Shown here: positions 24,479-36,333 of the stretch, piece after piece
Numbering within the stretch: the stretch's first letter is position 1
Layout of the letters: each line of letters starts with the position of its first letter
NCBI GenBank assembly: GCA_033782935.1
Contig: JAWQEG010000717.1
Coordinates: 1,550,001 to 1,614,000 of the forward strand
From: Petrolisthes cinctipes
Taxonomy: Eukaryota; Arthropoda; Malacostraca; Decapoda; Porcellanidae
Direction of reading: 5' to 3'
DNA length: 64,000 bases
Position numbers and translations under genes: made by a program
Notes under the pieces: model-generated
Database searches by the model: none
What the model saw: only the letters and a program-made list of their open reading frames with translations
Told to the model about the DNA's origin: nothing

Positions 24479-27400
24479 AAACTCAATATTTTAAGTGTCC
24501 AAAGTCGATATGTGCATGCATCATCTGTACCCGTTTATATCTTAAATTCAGGCTCAAAACACCCGAAAATTCGATATTTTGGGGTCCCAGAAGAGATGCA
24601 GGCCCAAAACATGCTGAAAATTGATGTTTTAGGTGCACTCGTTTATATCTCAAATTCAACCTCAAAACAACCGAAAATTCGATAATTTTGGGTCCCAGAA
24701 GCGATCTGTACATGTCTAGTCAGTGCTAGAATGTTTTCAAAATATAGGCTCAAAACATGTTAAAAATCGACATTTTAAGTGTCCAATGTCGATATGTGCA
24801 TGCATCTTCTGTACCCGTTTATATCTCAAATTCAAGCTCAAAACACGCGAAAATTCGATATTTTTGGGTCCCAGAAGCGATCTGTACATGCCTACTCCTA
24901 GTTAGAGTATTTTCAAAATACAGGCCCAAAACATGCTGAAAATCGATATTTTAGGTGCCCAAAGTCAATATGTGCATGCATCTTCAGTACCCGTTTATAT
25001 CTCCAATTCAGGCTCAAAACACCCTAAAATTCGGTATTTTGGGGTTCTAGAAGCGATCTGTACATCCCTACTCCTAGTTAGAATGTTTTCAAGATACAGA
25101 CCCAAAACATGCTCAAAATTGATATTTTAGGTGCCCAAAAGACGATATGTGCATGCATCTTCTGTACCCGTTTATATCTCAAATTCAAGCTCAAAACACC
25201 CGAAAATTCGATATTTTGGGGTCCCAGAAGTGATCTGTGCATGCCTACTCAGTGCTAGAATATTTTCAAAATATAGGCCCAAAACATGCTAAAAATCGAT
25301 ATTTTATGTGCCCAAAGTCGATATCTCAAATTCCGGCCCAAAACACCCAAAAATTAGATATTTTTGGGTCCCAGAAGCGATCTGTACATGCCTACTTCTT
25401 GTTATAGTATTTTCAATATGCAGGCCAGAAACATACTGAAAATCGATCTTATAGGTTCCAAAAGTCGATTCGTGGATGCATCTTCTGTACCCGTTTATAT
25501 CTCAAATTCAGGCTCAAAACACACAAAAATTCGATATTTTGGGGTCCCAGAAGCGATCTCTACATGCCTATTTAGTGCTAGAATATTTTCAAAATATAGG
25601 CCCAAAACATGCTAAAAATCAATATTTTAGGTGCCCAAAGTCGATATCTCAAATTCAGGCCCAAAACACCCAAAAATTCGATATTTGGGGGTCCCAGAAG
25701 CGATCTGTACATGCCTACTCCGTGTTAGAGTATTTTCAATATACAGGCCAAAAACATACTTAATATCGATATTTTAGGTGCCCAAAAGTCGATATGTGGA
25801 TGCATCTTCTGCACCCGTTTATATCCCAAATTCAACCTCAAAACACCCGAAAATTCGATATTTTGGGGTCCCAGAAGTGATCTGTACATGCCTACTTAGT
25901 GCTAGAATATTTTCAAATTATAGGCCCAAAACATGCTAAAAATCGATATTTTAGGTGCCCAAAGTCGATATCTCAAATTCAACCTCAAAACACCCTAAAA
26001 TTCGATATTTTGGGGTCCGAGAAGCGAACTGAAACATGTTAAAAATCGATATTTTAGGTGCCCAAAAGTCGATATGTGCATGCATCTTCTGTACCCGTTT
26101 ATATCTCAAATTCAGGCTCAAAACACCCGAAAATTCGGTATTTTTCGGTCCTAGAAGCGATCTGTACATGCCTACTTCTAGTTAGAATGTTTTCAAGATA
26201 CAGACCCAAAACATGCTTAAAATCGATATTTTAGGTGCCCAAAAATCGATATGTGCATGCATCTTCTGTACCCGTTTATATCTAAATTCAGGCTCAAAAG
26301 ACCCGAAAATTCGATATTTTGGGGTCCCAGAAGCGATCTGTACATGCCTACTCAGTGCTAGAATATTTTCAAAATATAGGCCCAAAACATGCTAAAAATC
26401 GATATTTTAGGTGCCCAAAGTCGATATCTCAAATTCAGGCCCAAAACACCCAAAAATTCAATATTTTGGGATCCCAGAAGCGATTTGTACATGCCTACTC
26501 CGTGTTAGAGTATTTTCAATATACAGGCCAAAAACATACTTAAAATCAATATTTTAGGTGCCGAAAAGTCGATATGTGGATGCATCTTCTGCACCCGATT
26601 ATATCCCAAATTCAACCTCAAAACACCCGAAAATTCGATATTTTTGGGTCCCAGAAGCAATCTGTACATGCCTACTCAGTGCTAGAATGTTTTCAAAATG
26701 TAGGCTCAAAACATGCTAAAAATCGATATTTTAAGTGTCCAAAGTCAAAATGTGCATGCATCATCTGTACCCGTTTATATCTCAAATTCAGGCTCAAAAC
26801 ACCCGTAAATTCGATATTTTGGGGTCCCAGAAGTGATCTGTACATGCCTACTTAGTGCTAGAATATTTTCAAAATATAGGCTCAAAACATGCTAAAAATC
26901 GATCTTTTAGGTGCTCAAAAGTCAATATGTGTATGCATCTTCTGTACCAGTTTATATTTCAAATTCAGGCTCAAAACACCCGAAAATTCGATATTTTGGG
27001 GTCCCAGAAGCGAACTGTACATGCCTACTCCGTGTTAGAGTATTTTCAAAATACAGGCCCAAAACATACTGAAAATCGATCTTTTAGTTGCCCAAAAGTC
27101 TATATGTGCATGCATCTTCTGTACCCTTTTATATCCCAAATTCAACCTCAAAACATCCGAAAATTCGACATTTTTGGGTCCGAGAAGCGATCTGTACATG
27201 CCTACTCAGAGCTAGATTTATTTCAAAATATAGGCTCAAAACATGCTAAAAATCGATATTTTAAGTGTCCAAAGTCGATATGTGCAAGCATCATCTGTAC
27301 CCGTTTATATCTCAAATTCTGGCTCAAAACACCCAAAAATCCGATATTTTGGGGTCCCAGAAGTAATCTGTACATGCCTACTTAGTGCTAGAATATTTTC

Positions 27401-30400
27401 AAAATATAGGCCCAAAATATACTGAAAATCGATATTTTAAGTGTCCAAAGTCGATATGTGCATGCATCTTCTGTACCCGTTTATATCTCAAATTCAGGCT
27501 CAAAACACCCAAAAATTCGATATTTTGGGGTCCCAGAAGTGATCTGTACATGCCTACTTAGTTCTAGAATATTTTCAAAATATAGGCCCAAAACATGCTA
27601 AAAATCGATATTTTAGGTGCCCAAAGTCGATATCTCAAATTCAGGCCTAAAACACCCGAAAATTCGATATTTTGGGGTCCCAGAAGCGAACTGAAACACG
27701 CTCAAAATCGATATTTTAGGTGCCCAAAAGTCGATATGTGCATGCATCTTCTGTACCCGTTTATATCTCAAATTCAGGCTCAAAACTCCCGAAAATTCGA
27801 TATTTTGGAGTTTCAGAAGCGATCTGTACATGCCTATTCCGTGTTAGAGTATTTTCAAAATACAGGCCCAAAACATACTCAAAATCGATCTTTTAGGTGC
27901 TCAAAAGTCGATATGTGCATGCATCTTCTGTACCCGTTTATATCTCAAATTCAGGCTCAAAACACCCGAAAATTCGATATTTTGGGGTCCCAGAAGAGAT
28001 GCAGGCCCAAAACATGCTGAAAATCGATATTTTTGGTGCACTCGTTTATATCTCAAATTCAACCTCAAAACACCCGAAAATTAGATAATTTTGAGTCCCA
28101 GAAGCGGTCTGTACATGTCTAGTCAGTGCTAGAATGTTTTTAAAATATAGGCTCAAAACATGCTAAAAATCGATATTTTAAGTGTCCAAAGTCGATATGT
28201 GCATGCATCTTCTGTATCCGTTTATATCTCAAATTAAGGCTCAAAAAACCCGAAAATTCGATATTTTTTGGTCGCAGAAGCGATCTGTACAAGCCTACTC
28301 CTAGTTAGAGTATTTTCAAAATACAGGCCCAAAACATGCTGAAAATCGATATTTTAGGTGCCCAAAGTCAGTATGTGCATGCTTCTTCTGTACACGTTTA
28401 TATCTCAAATTCAGGCTCAAAACACCCAAAAATTCGGTATTTTGGGGTCCTAGAAGCGATCTGTACATCCCTACTCCTAGTTAGAATGTTTTCAAGATAC
28501 AGACCCAAAACATGCTTAAAATCGATCTTTTAGGTGCCCAAAAGTCGATATGTGCATGCATCTTCTGTACCCGTTTATATCCCAAATTCAACCTCAAAAC
28601 ACCCGAAAATTCGATATTTTTGGGTCCCAGAAGCGATCTGTACATGCCTACTTAGTGCTAGAATATTTTCAAAATATAGGCCCAAAACATGCTAAAAATC
28701 GATATTTAAGGTGCACAAAGTCGATATCTCAAATTCAGGCCCAAAACACCCGAAAATTCGATATTTTCGGGGTCCCAGAAGCGAACTGTACATGCCTACT
28801 CCGTGTTAGAGTATTTTCAAAATACAGGCCCAAAACATACTGAAAATCGATCTTTTAGGTGCCCAAAAGTTGATATGTGCATGCATCTTCTGTACCCGTT
28901 TATATCTCAAATTCAGGCTCCAAACACCCGAAAATTCGATGTTTTGGGGTCCCAGAAGCGATCTGTACATGTCTACTCAGATGCAGGCCCAAAACATGCT
29001 GAAAATCGATATTTTAGGTGCACTCGTTTATATTTCAAATTCAACCTCAAAACACTCGAAAATTCGATAATATTGGGTCCCAGAAGCGATCTGTACATGT
29101 CTAGTCAGTGCTAGAATGTTTTCAAAATATAGGCACAAAACATGCTAAAAATCGATATTTTAAGTGTCCAAAGTCGATATGTGCATGCATCTTCTGTATC
29201 CGTTTATATCTCAAATTCAGGCTCAAAACACCCGAAAATTCGATATTTTTGGGTCCCAGAAGCGATCTGTACATGCCTACTCCTAGTTAGAGTATTTTCA
29301 AAATACAGGTCCAAAACATGCTGAAAATCGATATTTTAGGTGCCCAAAGTCAATATGTGCATGCATCTTTAGTACCCGTTTATATCTCAAATTCAGGCTT
29401 AAAACACCCGAAAATTCGGTATTTTTGGGTCCTAGAAGCGATCTATACATCCCTACTCCTAGTTAGAATGTTTTCAAGATACAGACCCAAAACATGCTCA
29501 AAATCGATCTCTTAGGTGCCCAAAAGTCGATATGTGCATGCATCTTCTGTACCAGTTTATATCCCAAATTCAACCTCAAAACACCCGAAAATTCGATATT
29601 TTTGGGTCCCAGAAGCGATCTGTACATGCCTACTTAGTGCTAGAATATTTTCAAAATATAGGCCCAAAACATGCTAAAAATCAATATTTTAGGTGCCTAA
29701 AGTCGATATCTCAAATTCAGGCCCAAAACACCCGAAAATTCGATATTTTCGGGGTCCCAGAAGCGAACTGTACATTCCTACTCCGTGTTAGAGTATTTTC
29801 AAAATACAGGACCAAAACATACTGAAAATCGATCTTTTAGGTGCCCAAAAGTCGATATGTGCATGCATCTTCTGTACCCGTTTATATCTCAAATTCAGAA
29901 TCCAAACACCTGAAAATTCAATATTTTGGGGTCCCAGAAGCGATCTGTACATGCCTACTCAGATGCAGGCCCAAAACATGCTGAAAATCGATATTTTAGG
30001 TGCCCAAAAGTCTATATGTGCATGCATCTTCTGTAACCGTTTATATCCCAAATTCAACCTCAAAACACCCGAAAATTCGATAATTTTGGGTCCCAGAAGC
30101 GATCTGTACATGTCTAGTCAGTGCTAGAATGTTTTCAAAATATAGGCTCAAAACATGCTAAAAATCGATATTTTAAGTGTCCAAAGTCGATATGTGCATG
30201 CATCTTCTGTACCCGTTTATATCTCAAATTCAGGCTCAAAACACCCGAAAATTTGATATTTTTGGGTCCCAGAAGCGATCTATACATGCCTACTCCTAGT
30301 TAGATTATTTTCAAAATACAGGCCCAAAACATGCTGAAAATCGATATTTTAGGTGCCCAAAGTCAATATGTGCATGCATCTTCTGTACCCGTTTATATCT

Positions 30401-31687
30401 CAAATTCAGGCTCAAAACACCCTAAAATTCGGTATTTTTGGGTCTTAGAAGTGATCTGTACATCCCTACTTCTAGTTAGAATGTTTTCAAGATACAGACC
30501 CAAAACATGCTCAAAATCGATATTTTAGGTGCCCAAAAATCGAAATGTGATGCCCATGCATCTTCTGTACCCGTTTATATCTCAAATTCAGGCTCAAAAG
30601 TCCCAAAAATTCGATATTTTGGGGTCCCAGAAGCGATCTGTACATGCCTACTCAGTGCTAGAATATTTTCAAAATATAGGCTCAAAATATGCTAAAAATC
30701 GATATTTTAGGTGCCCAAAGTCGATATCTTAAATTCATGCCCAAAACACCCAAAAATTCGATATTTTGGGGTCCCAGAAGCGATCTGTACATGCCTACTC
30801 CGTGTTAGAGTATTTTCAATATACAGGCCCAAAACATGCTAAAAATCGATATTTTAGGTGCCCAAAGTCGATATCTCAAATTCAGGTCTAAAACACCCTA
30901 AAATTAGATATTTTGGGGTCCCAGAAGCGAACTGAAACATGCTCAAAATCGATATTTTAGGTGCCCAAAAGTCGATATGTGCATGCATCTTCTGTACCCG
31001 TTTATATCTCAAATTCAGGCTCAAAACACCCGAAAATTCGATATTTTGAAGTCTCAGAAGCGATCTGTACAAGCCTATTCCGTGTTAGAGTATTTTCAAA
31101 TTACAGGCCTAAAACATACTCAAAATCGATCTTTTAGGTGATGAAAAGTCTATATGTGCATGCATCTTCTGTACCCGTTTATATCTCAAATTCAGGCTTA
31201 AAACACCCGAAAATTCGATATTTTGGGGTCTCAGAAGAGATGCAGGCCCAAAACATGCTGAAAATCGATATTTTAGGTGCACTCGTTTATATCTCAAATT
31301 CAACCTCAAAACACCCGAAAATTACATAATTATGAGTCCCAGAAGCGATCTGTACATGTCTAGTCAGTGCTAGAATGTTTTTAAATTATAGGCTCAAAAC
31401 ATGCTAAAAATCGATATTTTAAGTGTCCAAAGTCGATATGTGCATGAATCTTCTGTATCCGTTTATATCTCAAATTAAGGCTCAAAACTCCCGAAATTCG
31501 ATATTTTTGGGTCCCAGAAGCGATCTGTACATCCCTACTCCTAGTTAGAATGTCTTCAAGATACAGACCCAAAACATGCTTAAAATCGATCTTTTAGGTG
31601 CCCAAAAGTCGATATGTGCATGCATCTTCTGTACCCGTTTATATCCCAAATTCAACCTCAAAACACCCGAAAATTCGATATTTTTGG
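24479..31687. repeat. Older, diverged satellite block without a clean HOR
   Basis: Monomers are all of the same family but with more private substitutions and small indels than the flanks. Weak long-range pairs are visible: about 780 bp apart (25.5-25.8 and 26.3-26.5 kb), about 3,241 bp apart (27.6-28.1 and 30.85-31.33 kb) and about 3,064 bp apart (28.3-28.9 and 31.4-31.9 kb). An uncommon 44-bp deletion (GCGAACTGAAACA) occurs near 26030, 27690 and 30930. This may be the oldest part of the window. No inserted element was found. Confidence 0.82.
30144..30319 (+). repeat. Representative full-length monomer (two 88-bp halves)
   Basis: This is a clean 176-bp monomer, phased to start at AGGCTCAAAACATGC. 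Half A is 30144-30231 and half B is 30232-30319. Both begin AGGCTCAAAACA, both carry TCGATATTTT at the same offset, then CCCA, then CGAT, then GTGCATGC (A) or a TACATGCC-type motif (B). Consensus-like halves match at about 61 of 88 positions without any gap. The monomer contains the palindromes ATCGAT and TGCATGCA and about six CpG sites. The chosen start is arbitrary because the array has no natural monomer boundary. Confidence 0.85.
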
Positions 31688-33956
31688 GTCCCAGAAGCGA
31701 TCTGTACATGCCTACTTAGTGCTAGAATATTTTCAAAATATAGGCCCAAAACATGCTAAAAATCGATATTTAAGGTGCCCAAAGTCGATATCTCAAATTC
31801 AGGCCCAAAACACGCGAAAATTCGATATTTTCGTTTTCCCAGAAGCGAACTGTACATGCCTACTCCGTGTTAGAGTATTTTCAAGATACAGGCCCAAAAC
31901 ATACTGAAAATCGATCTTTTAGGTGCCCAAAAGTCGATATGTGCATGCATCTTCTGTACCCGTTTATATCTCAAATTCAGGCTTCAAACACCCGAAAATT
32001 CGATGTTTTGGGGTCCCAGAAGCGATCTGTACATGCCTACTCAGATGCTGGCCCAAAACATGCTGAAAATCGATATTTTAGGTGCCCAAAATCAACATGT
32101 TTATGCATTTTCTGCACTCGTTTATATCTCAAATTCAACCTCAAAACACCCGAAAATTTGATAATTTTGGATCCCAGAAGGGATCTGTACATGTCTAGTC
32201 AGTGCTAGAATGTTTTCAAAATATAGGCTCAAAACATGCTATAAATCGATATTTTAGGTGTCCAAAGTCGATATGTGCATGCATCTTCTAAACCCGTTTA
32301 TATCTCAAATTCAGGCTCAAAACACCCGAAAATTCGGTATTTTAGGGGTCCAAGAAGCGATCTGTACATCCCTACTCCGTGTTAAAGTATTTTCATAATA
32401 CAGGCCCAAAACAAGCTGAAAATCGATATTTTAGGAGACCAAAGTCAATATGTGCATGCATCTTCTGTACCCGTTTATATCTAAAATTCAGGCTCAAAAC
32501 ACCCGAAAATTCGATATTTTGGGGTCCCAGAAGAGATGCAGGCCCAAAACATGCTGAAAATCGATATTTTAGGTGAACTCGTTTATATCTCAAATTCAAC
32601 CTAATAACACCCGAAAATTCGACAATTTTGGGTCCCAGAAGCGATCTGTACATGTCTAGTCAGTGCTAGAATGTTTTCAAAAAATAGGCTCAAAACATGC
32701 AAAAAATCGATATTTTAATTGTCCAAAGTCGATATGTGCATGCATCTTCTGTACCCGTTTATATCTCAAATTCAGGCTCAAAACACCCGAAACTTCGATA
32801 TTGTGGTGTCCCAGAAGCGATCTGTACATGCCTACTTAGTGCTAGAATATTTTCAAAATATAGGCCCAGAACATGCTAAAAATCGATATTTAAGGTGCCC
32901 AAAGTCGATATCTCAAATTCAGGCCCAAAACACCCGAAAATTCGATATTTTCGTTTTCCCAGAAGCGAACTGTACATGCCTACTCCGTGTTAGAGTATTT
33001 TCAAGATACAGGCCCAAAACATACTGAAAATCGATCTTTTAGGTGCCCAAAAGTCGATATGTGCATGCATCTTCTGTACCCGTTTATATCTCAAATTCAG
33101 GCTTCAAACACCCGAAAATTCGATGTTTTGGGGTCCCAGAAGCGATCTGTACATGCCTACTCAGATGCTGGCCCAAAACATGCTGAAAATCGATATTTTA
33201 GGTGCCCAAAATCAACATGTTTATGCATTTTCTGCACTCGTTTATATCTCAAATTCAACCTCAAAACACCCGAAAATTTGATAATTTTGGATCCCAGAAG
33301 GGATCTGTACATGTCTAGTCAGTGCTAGAATGTTTTCAAAATATAGGCTCAAAACATGCTAAAAATCGATATTTTAGGTGTCCAAAGTCGATATGTGCAT
33401 GCATCTTCTAAACCCGTTTATATCTCAAATTCAGGCTCAAAACACCCGAAAATTCGGTATTTTAGGGGTCCAAGAAGCGATCTGTACATCCCTACTCCGT
33501 GTTAAAGTATTTTCATAATACAGGCCCAAAACAAGCTGAAAATCGATATTTTAGGAGACCAAAGTCAATATGTGCATGCATCTTCTGTACCCGTTTATAT
33601 CTAAAATTCAGGCTCAAAACACCCAAAAATTCGATATTTTGGGGTCCCAGAATAGATGCAGGCCCAAAACATGCTGAAAATCGATATTTTAGGTGAACTC
33701 GTTTATATCTCAAATTCAACCTAATAACACCCGAAAATTCGACAATTTTGGGTCCCAGAAGCGATCTGTACATGTCTAGTCAGTGCTAGAATGTTTTCAA
33801 AAAATAGGCTCAAAACATGCAAAAAATCGATATTTTAATTGTCCAAAGTCGATATGTGCATGCATCTTCTGTACCCGTTTATATCTCAAATTCAGGCTCA
33901 AAACACCCGAAACTTCGATATTGTGGTGTCCCAGAAGCGATCTGTACATGCCTACT
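31688..33956. repeat. 1,120-bp 7-mer HOR, two tandem copies
   Basis: Copy 1 is 31688-32807 and copy 2 is 32808-33927, with identity running on to about 33956. Monomer classes in order are about 147, 177, 158, 176, 177, 108 and 176/177 bp. The copies differ at several sites: CACGCG versus CACCCG near 31814/32934, GCTATAAATCG versus GCTAAAAATCG near 32239/33359, and AGAAGAGATG versus AGAATAGATG near 32535/33655. The variant TATTTTCGTTTTCCC near 31831 and 32951 is specific to this block. Confidence 0.92.
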
Positions 33957-35339
33957 CCTAGTTAGAGTATTTTCAAAATACAGGCCCATAACATGCTGAT
34001 AATCGATATTTTAGGTACCCAAAGTCAATATGTGCATGCATCTTCTGTACCCGTTTATATCTAAAATTCAGGCTCAAAACACCCAAAAATTCGGTATTTT
34101 TGGGTCCTAGAAGCGATCTGTACATCCCTACTCCTAGTTAGAATGTTTTCAAGATACAGACCCAAAACATGCTCAAAATCGATATTTTAGGTGCCCAAAA
34201 GTCGATATGTGCATGCATCTTCTGTACCCGTTTATATCTCAAATTCAGGCTCAAAACACCCGAATATTCGATATTTTTGGGTCCCAGAAGCGATCTGTGC
34301 ATGCCTACTCAGTGCTAGAATATTTTCAAAATATAGGCCCAAAACATGCTAAAAATCGATATTTTAGGTTCCTAAAGTCGATATCTCAAATTCAGGCCAA
34401 AAACACCCAAAAATTCGATATTTTGGAGTCTCAGAAGCGATCTGTACATGCCTACTCCGTGTTAGAGTATTTTCAATATGTAGGCCAAAAACATACTGAA
34501 AATCGATCTTTCAGGTGCCCAAAAGTCGATAAGTGGATGCATCTTCTGTACCCGCTTATATTTAAAATTCAACCTCAAAACACCCGAAAATTCGATATTT
34601 TTGGGTCCCAGAAGCGATCTGTACATGCCTACTCAGTGCTAGAATTTTTTCAAAATATAGGCTCAAAACATGCTAAAAATCGATATTTTAAGTGTCCAAA
34701 GTCGATATGTGCATGAATCATCTGTACCCGTTTGTATCTCAAATTCAGGCTCAAAACACCCGAAAAATCGATATTTTGGGGTCCCAGAAGTGATCTGTAC
34801 ATGCCTACTTAGTGCTAGAACATTTTCAAAATATAGGCCCAAAACATGCTAAAAATCGATATTTTAGGTGCCCAAAGTCGATATCTCAAATTCAGGCCCA
34901 AAACACCCGAAAATTCGATATTTTGGGGTCCCAGAAGCAAACTGTACATGCCTACTCCGTGTTAGAGTATTTTCAAAATACAGGCCCAAAACATACTGAA
35001 AATCGATCTCTTTAGTGCCCAAAAGTCGATATGTGCATACATCTTCTGTACCCGTTTATATCCCAAATTCAACCTCAAAACACCCGAAAATTCGATATTT
35101 TTGGGTCCGAGAAGTGATCTGTACATGCCTACTCAATGCTTGAATTTTTTCAAAATATAGGCTCAAAACATGTTAAAAATCGATATTTTAAGTGTCCAAA
35201 GTCGATATGTGCATGCATCATCTGTACCCGTTTATATCTCAAATTCAGTCTCAAAACACCCGGAAATTCGATATTTTGGGGTCCCAGAAGTGATCTGTAC
35301 ATGCCTTCTTAGTGCTAGAATATTTTCAAAATATAGGCC
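33957..35339. repeat. Start of the 500-bp trimer array
   Basis: After about four mixed monomers the sequence settles into a three-monomer period of about 500 bp: 176 (TTAAGTGTCC, CATCATCTG), 147 (GATATCTCAAATTC) and 177 (CCAAAAGTCGATATGTGC, CCCAAATTCAACCTC). The tract from about 33.5 to 35.4 kb matches 45.5-47.4 kb at a constant offset of 11,992 bp and also matches 50.7-52.6 kb, so it belongs to a larger repeated block. Confidence 0.85.
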
Positions 35340-36333
35340 CAAAACATGCTAAAAATCGATATTTTAGGTGCCCAAAGTCGATATCTGAAATTCAGGCCCA
35401 AAACACCCGAAAATTCGATATTATGGGGTCCCAGAAGCGAACTGTACATGCCTACTCCGTGTTAGAGTATTTTCAAAATACAGGCCCAAAACATACTGAA
35501 AATCGATCTTTTAGGTGCCCAAAAGTCGATATGTGCATGCATCTTCTGTACCCGTTTATATCCCAAATTCAACCTCAAAACACCCGAAAATTCGATGTTT
35601 TGGGGTCCCAGAAGCGATCTGTACATGCCTACTCAGATGCAGGCCCAAAACATGCTGAAAATCGATATTTTAGGTGCCCAAAGTCAACATGTTTATGCAT
35701 TTTCTGCACTCGTTTATATCTCAAATTCAACCTCAAAACACCCGAAAATTTGATAATTTTGGATCCCAGAAGGGATCTGTACATGTGTAGTCAGTGCTAG
35801 AATGTTTTCAAAATATAGGCTCAAAACATGCTAAAAATCGATATTTTAGGTGCCCAAAGTCGATATCTGAAATTCAGGCCCAAAACACCCGAAAATTCGA
35901 TATTATGGGGTCCCAGAAGCGAACTGTACATGCCTACTCCGTGTTAGAGTATTTTCAAAATACAGGCCCAAAACATACTGAAAATCGATCTTTTAGGTGC
36001 CCAAAAGTCGATATGTGCATGCATCTTCTGTACCCGTTTATATCCCAAATTCAACCTCAAAACACCCGAAAATTCGATGTTTTGGGGTCCCAGAAGCGAT
36101 CTGTACATGCCTACTCAGATGCAGGCCCAAAACATGCTGAAAATCGATATTTTAGGTGCCCAAAGTCAACATGTTTATGCATTTTCTGCACTCGTTTATA
36201 TCTCAAATTCAACCTCAAAACACCCGAAAATTTGATAATTTTGGATCCCAGAAGGGATCTGTACATGTGTAGTCAGTGCTAGAATGTTTTCAAAATATAG
36301 GCTCAAAACATGCTAAAAATCGATATTTTAGGT
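35340..36333. repeat. 482-bp trimer, tandem duplication
   Basis: Copy 1 is about 35340-35821 and copy 2 about 35822-36303, with a short match beyond. The unit is 147 + 177 + 158 bp, equal to 482. Both copies carry GATATCTGAAATTC, TATTATGGGG, TTTATGCATTTTCTGC and AGAAGGGATCTGTACATGTG. Translations across the two units are identical except at the entry boundary, so the duplication is recent. Confidence 0.9.
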
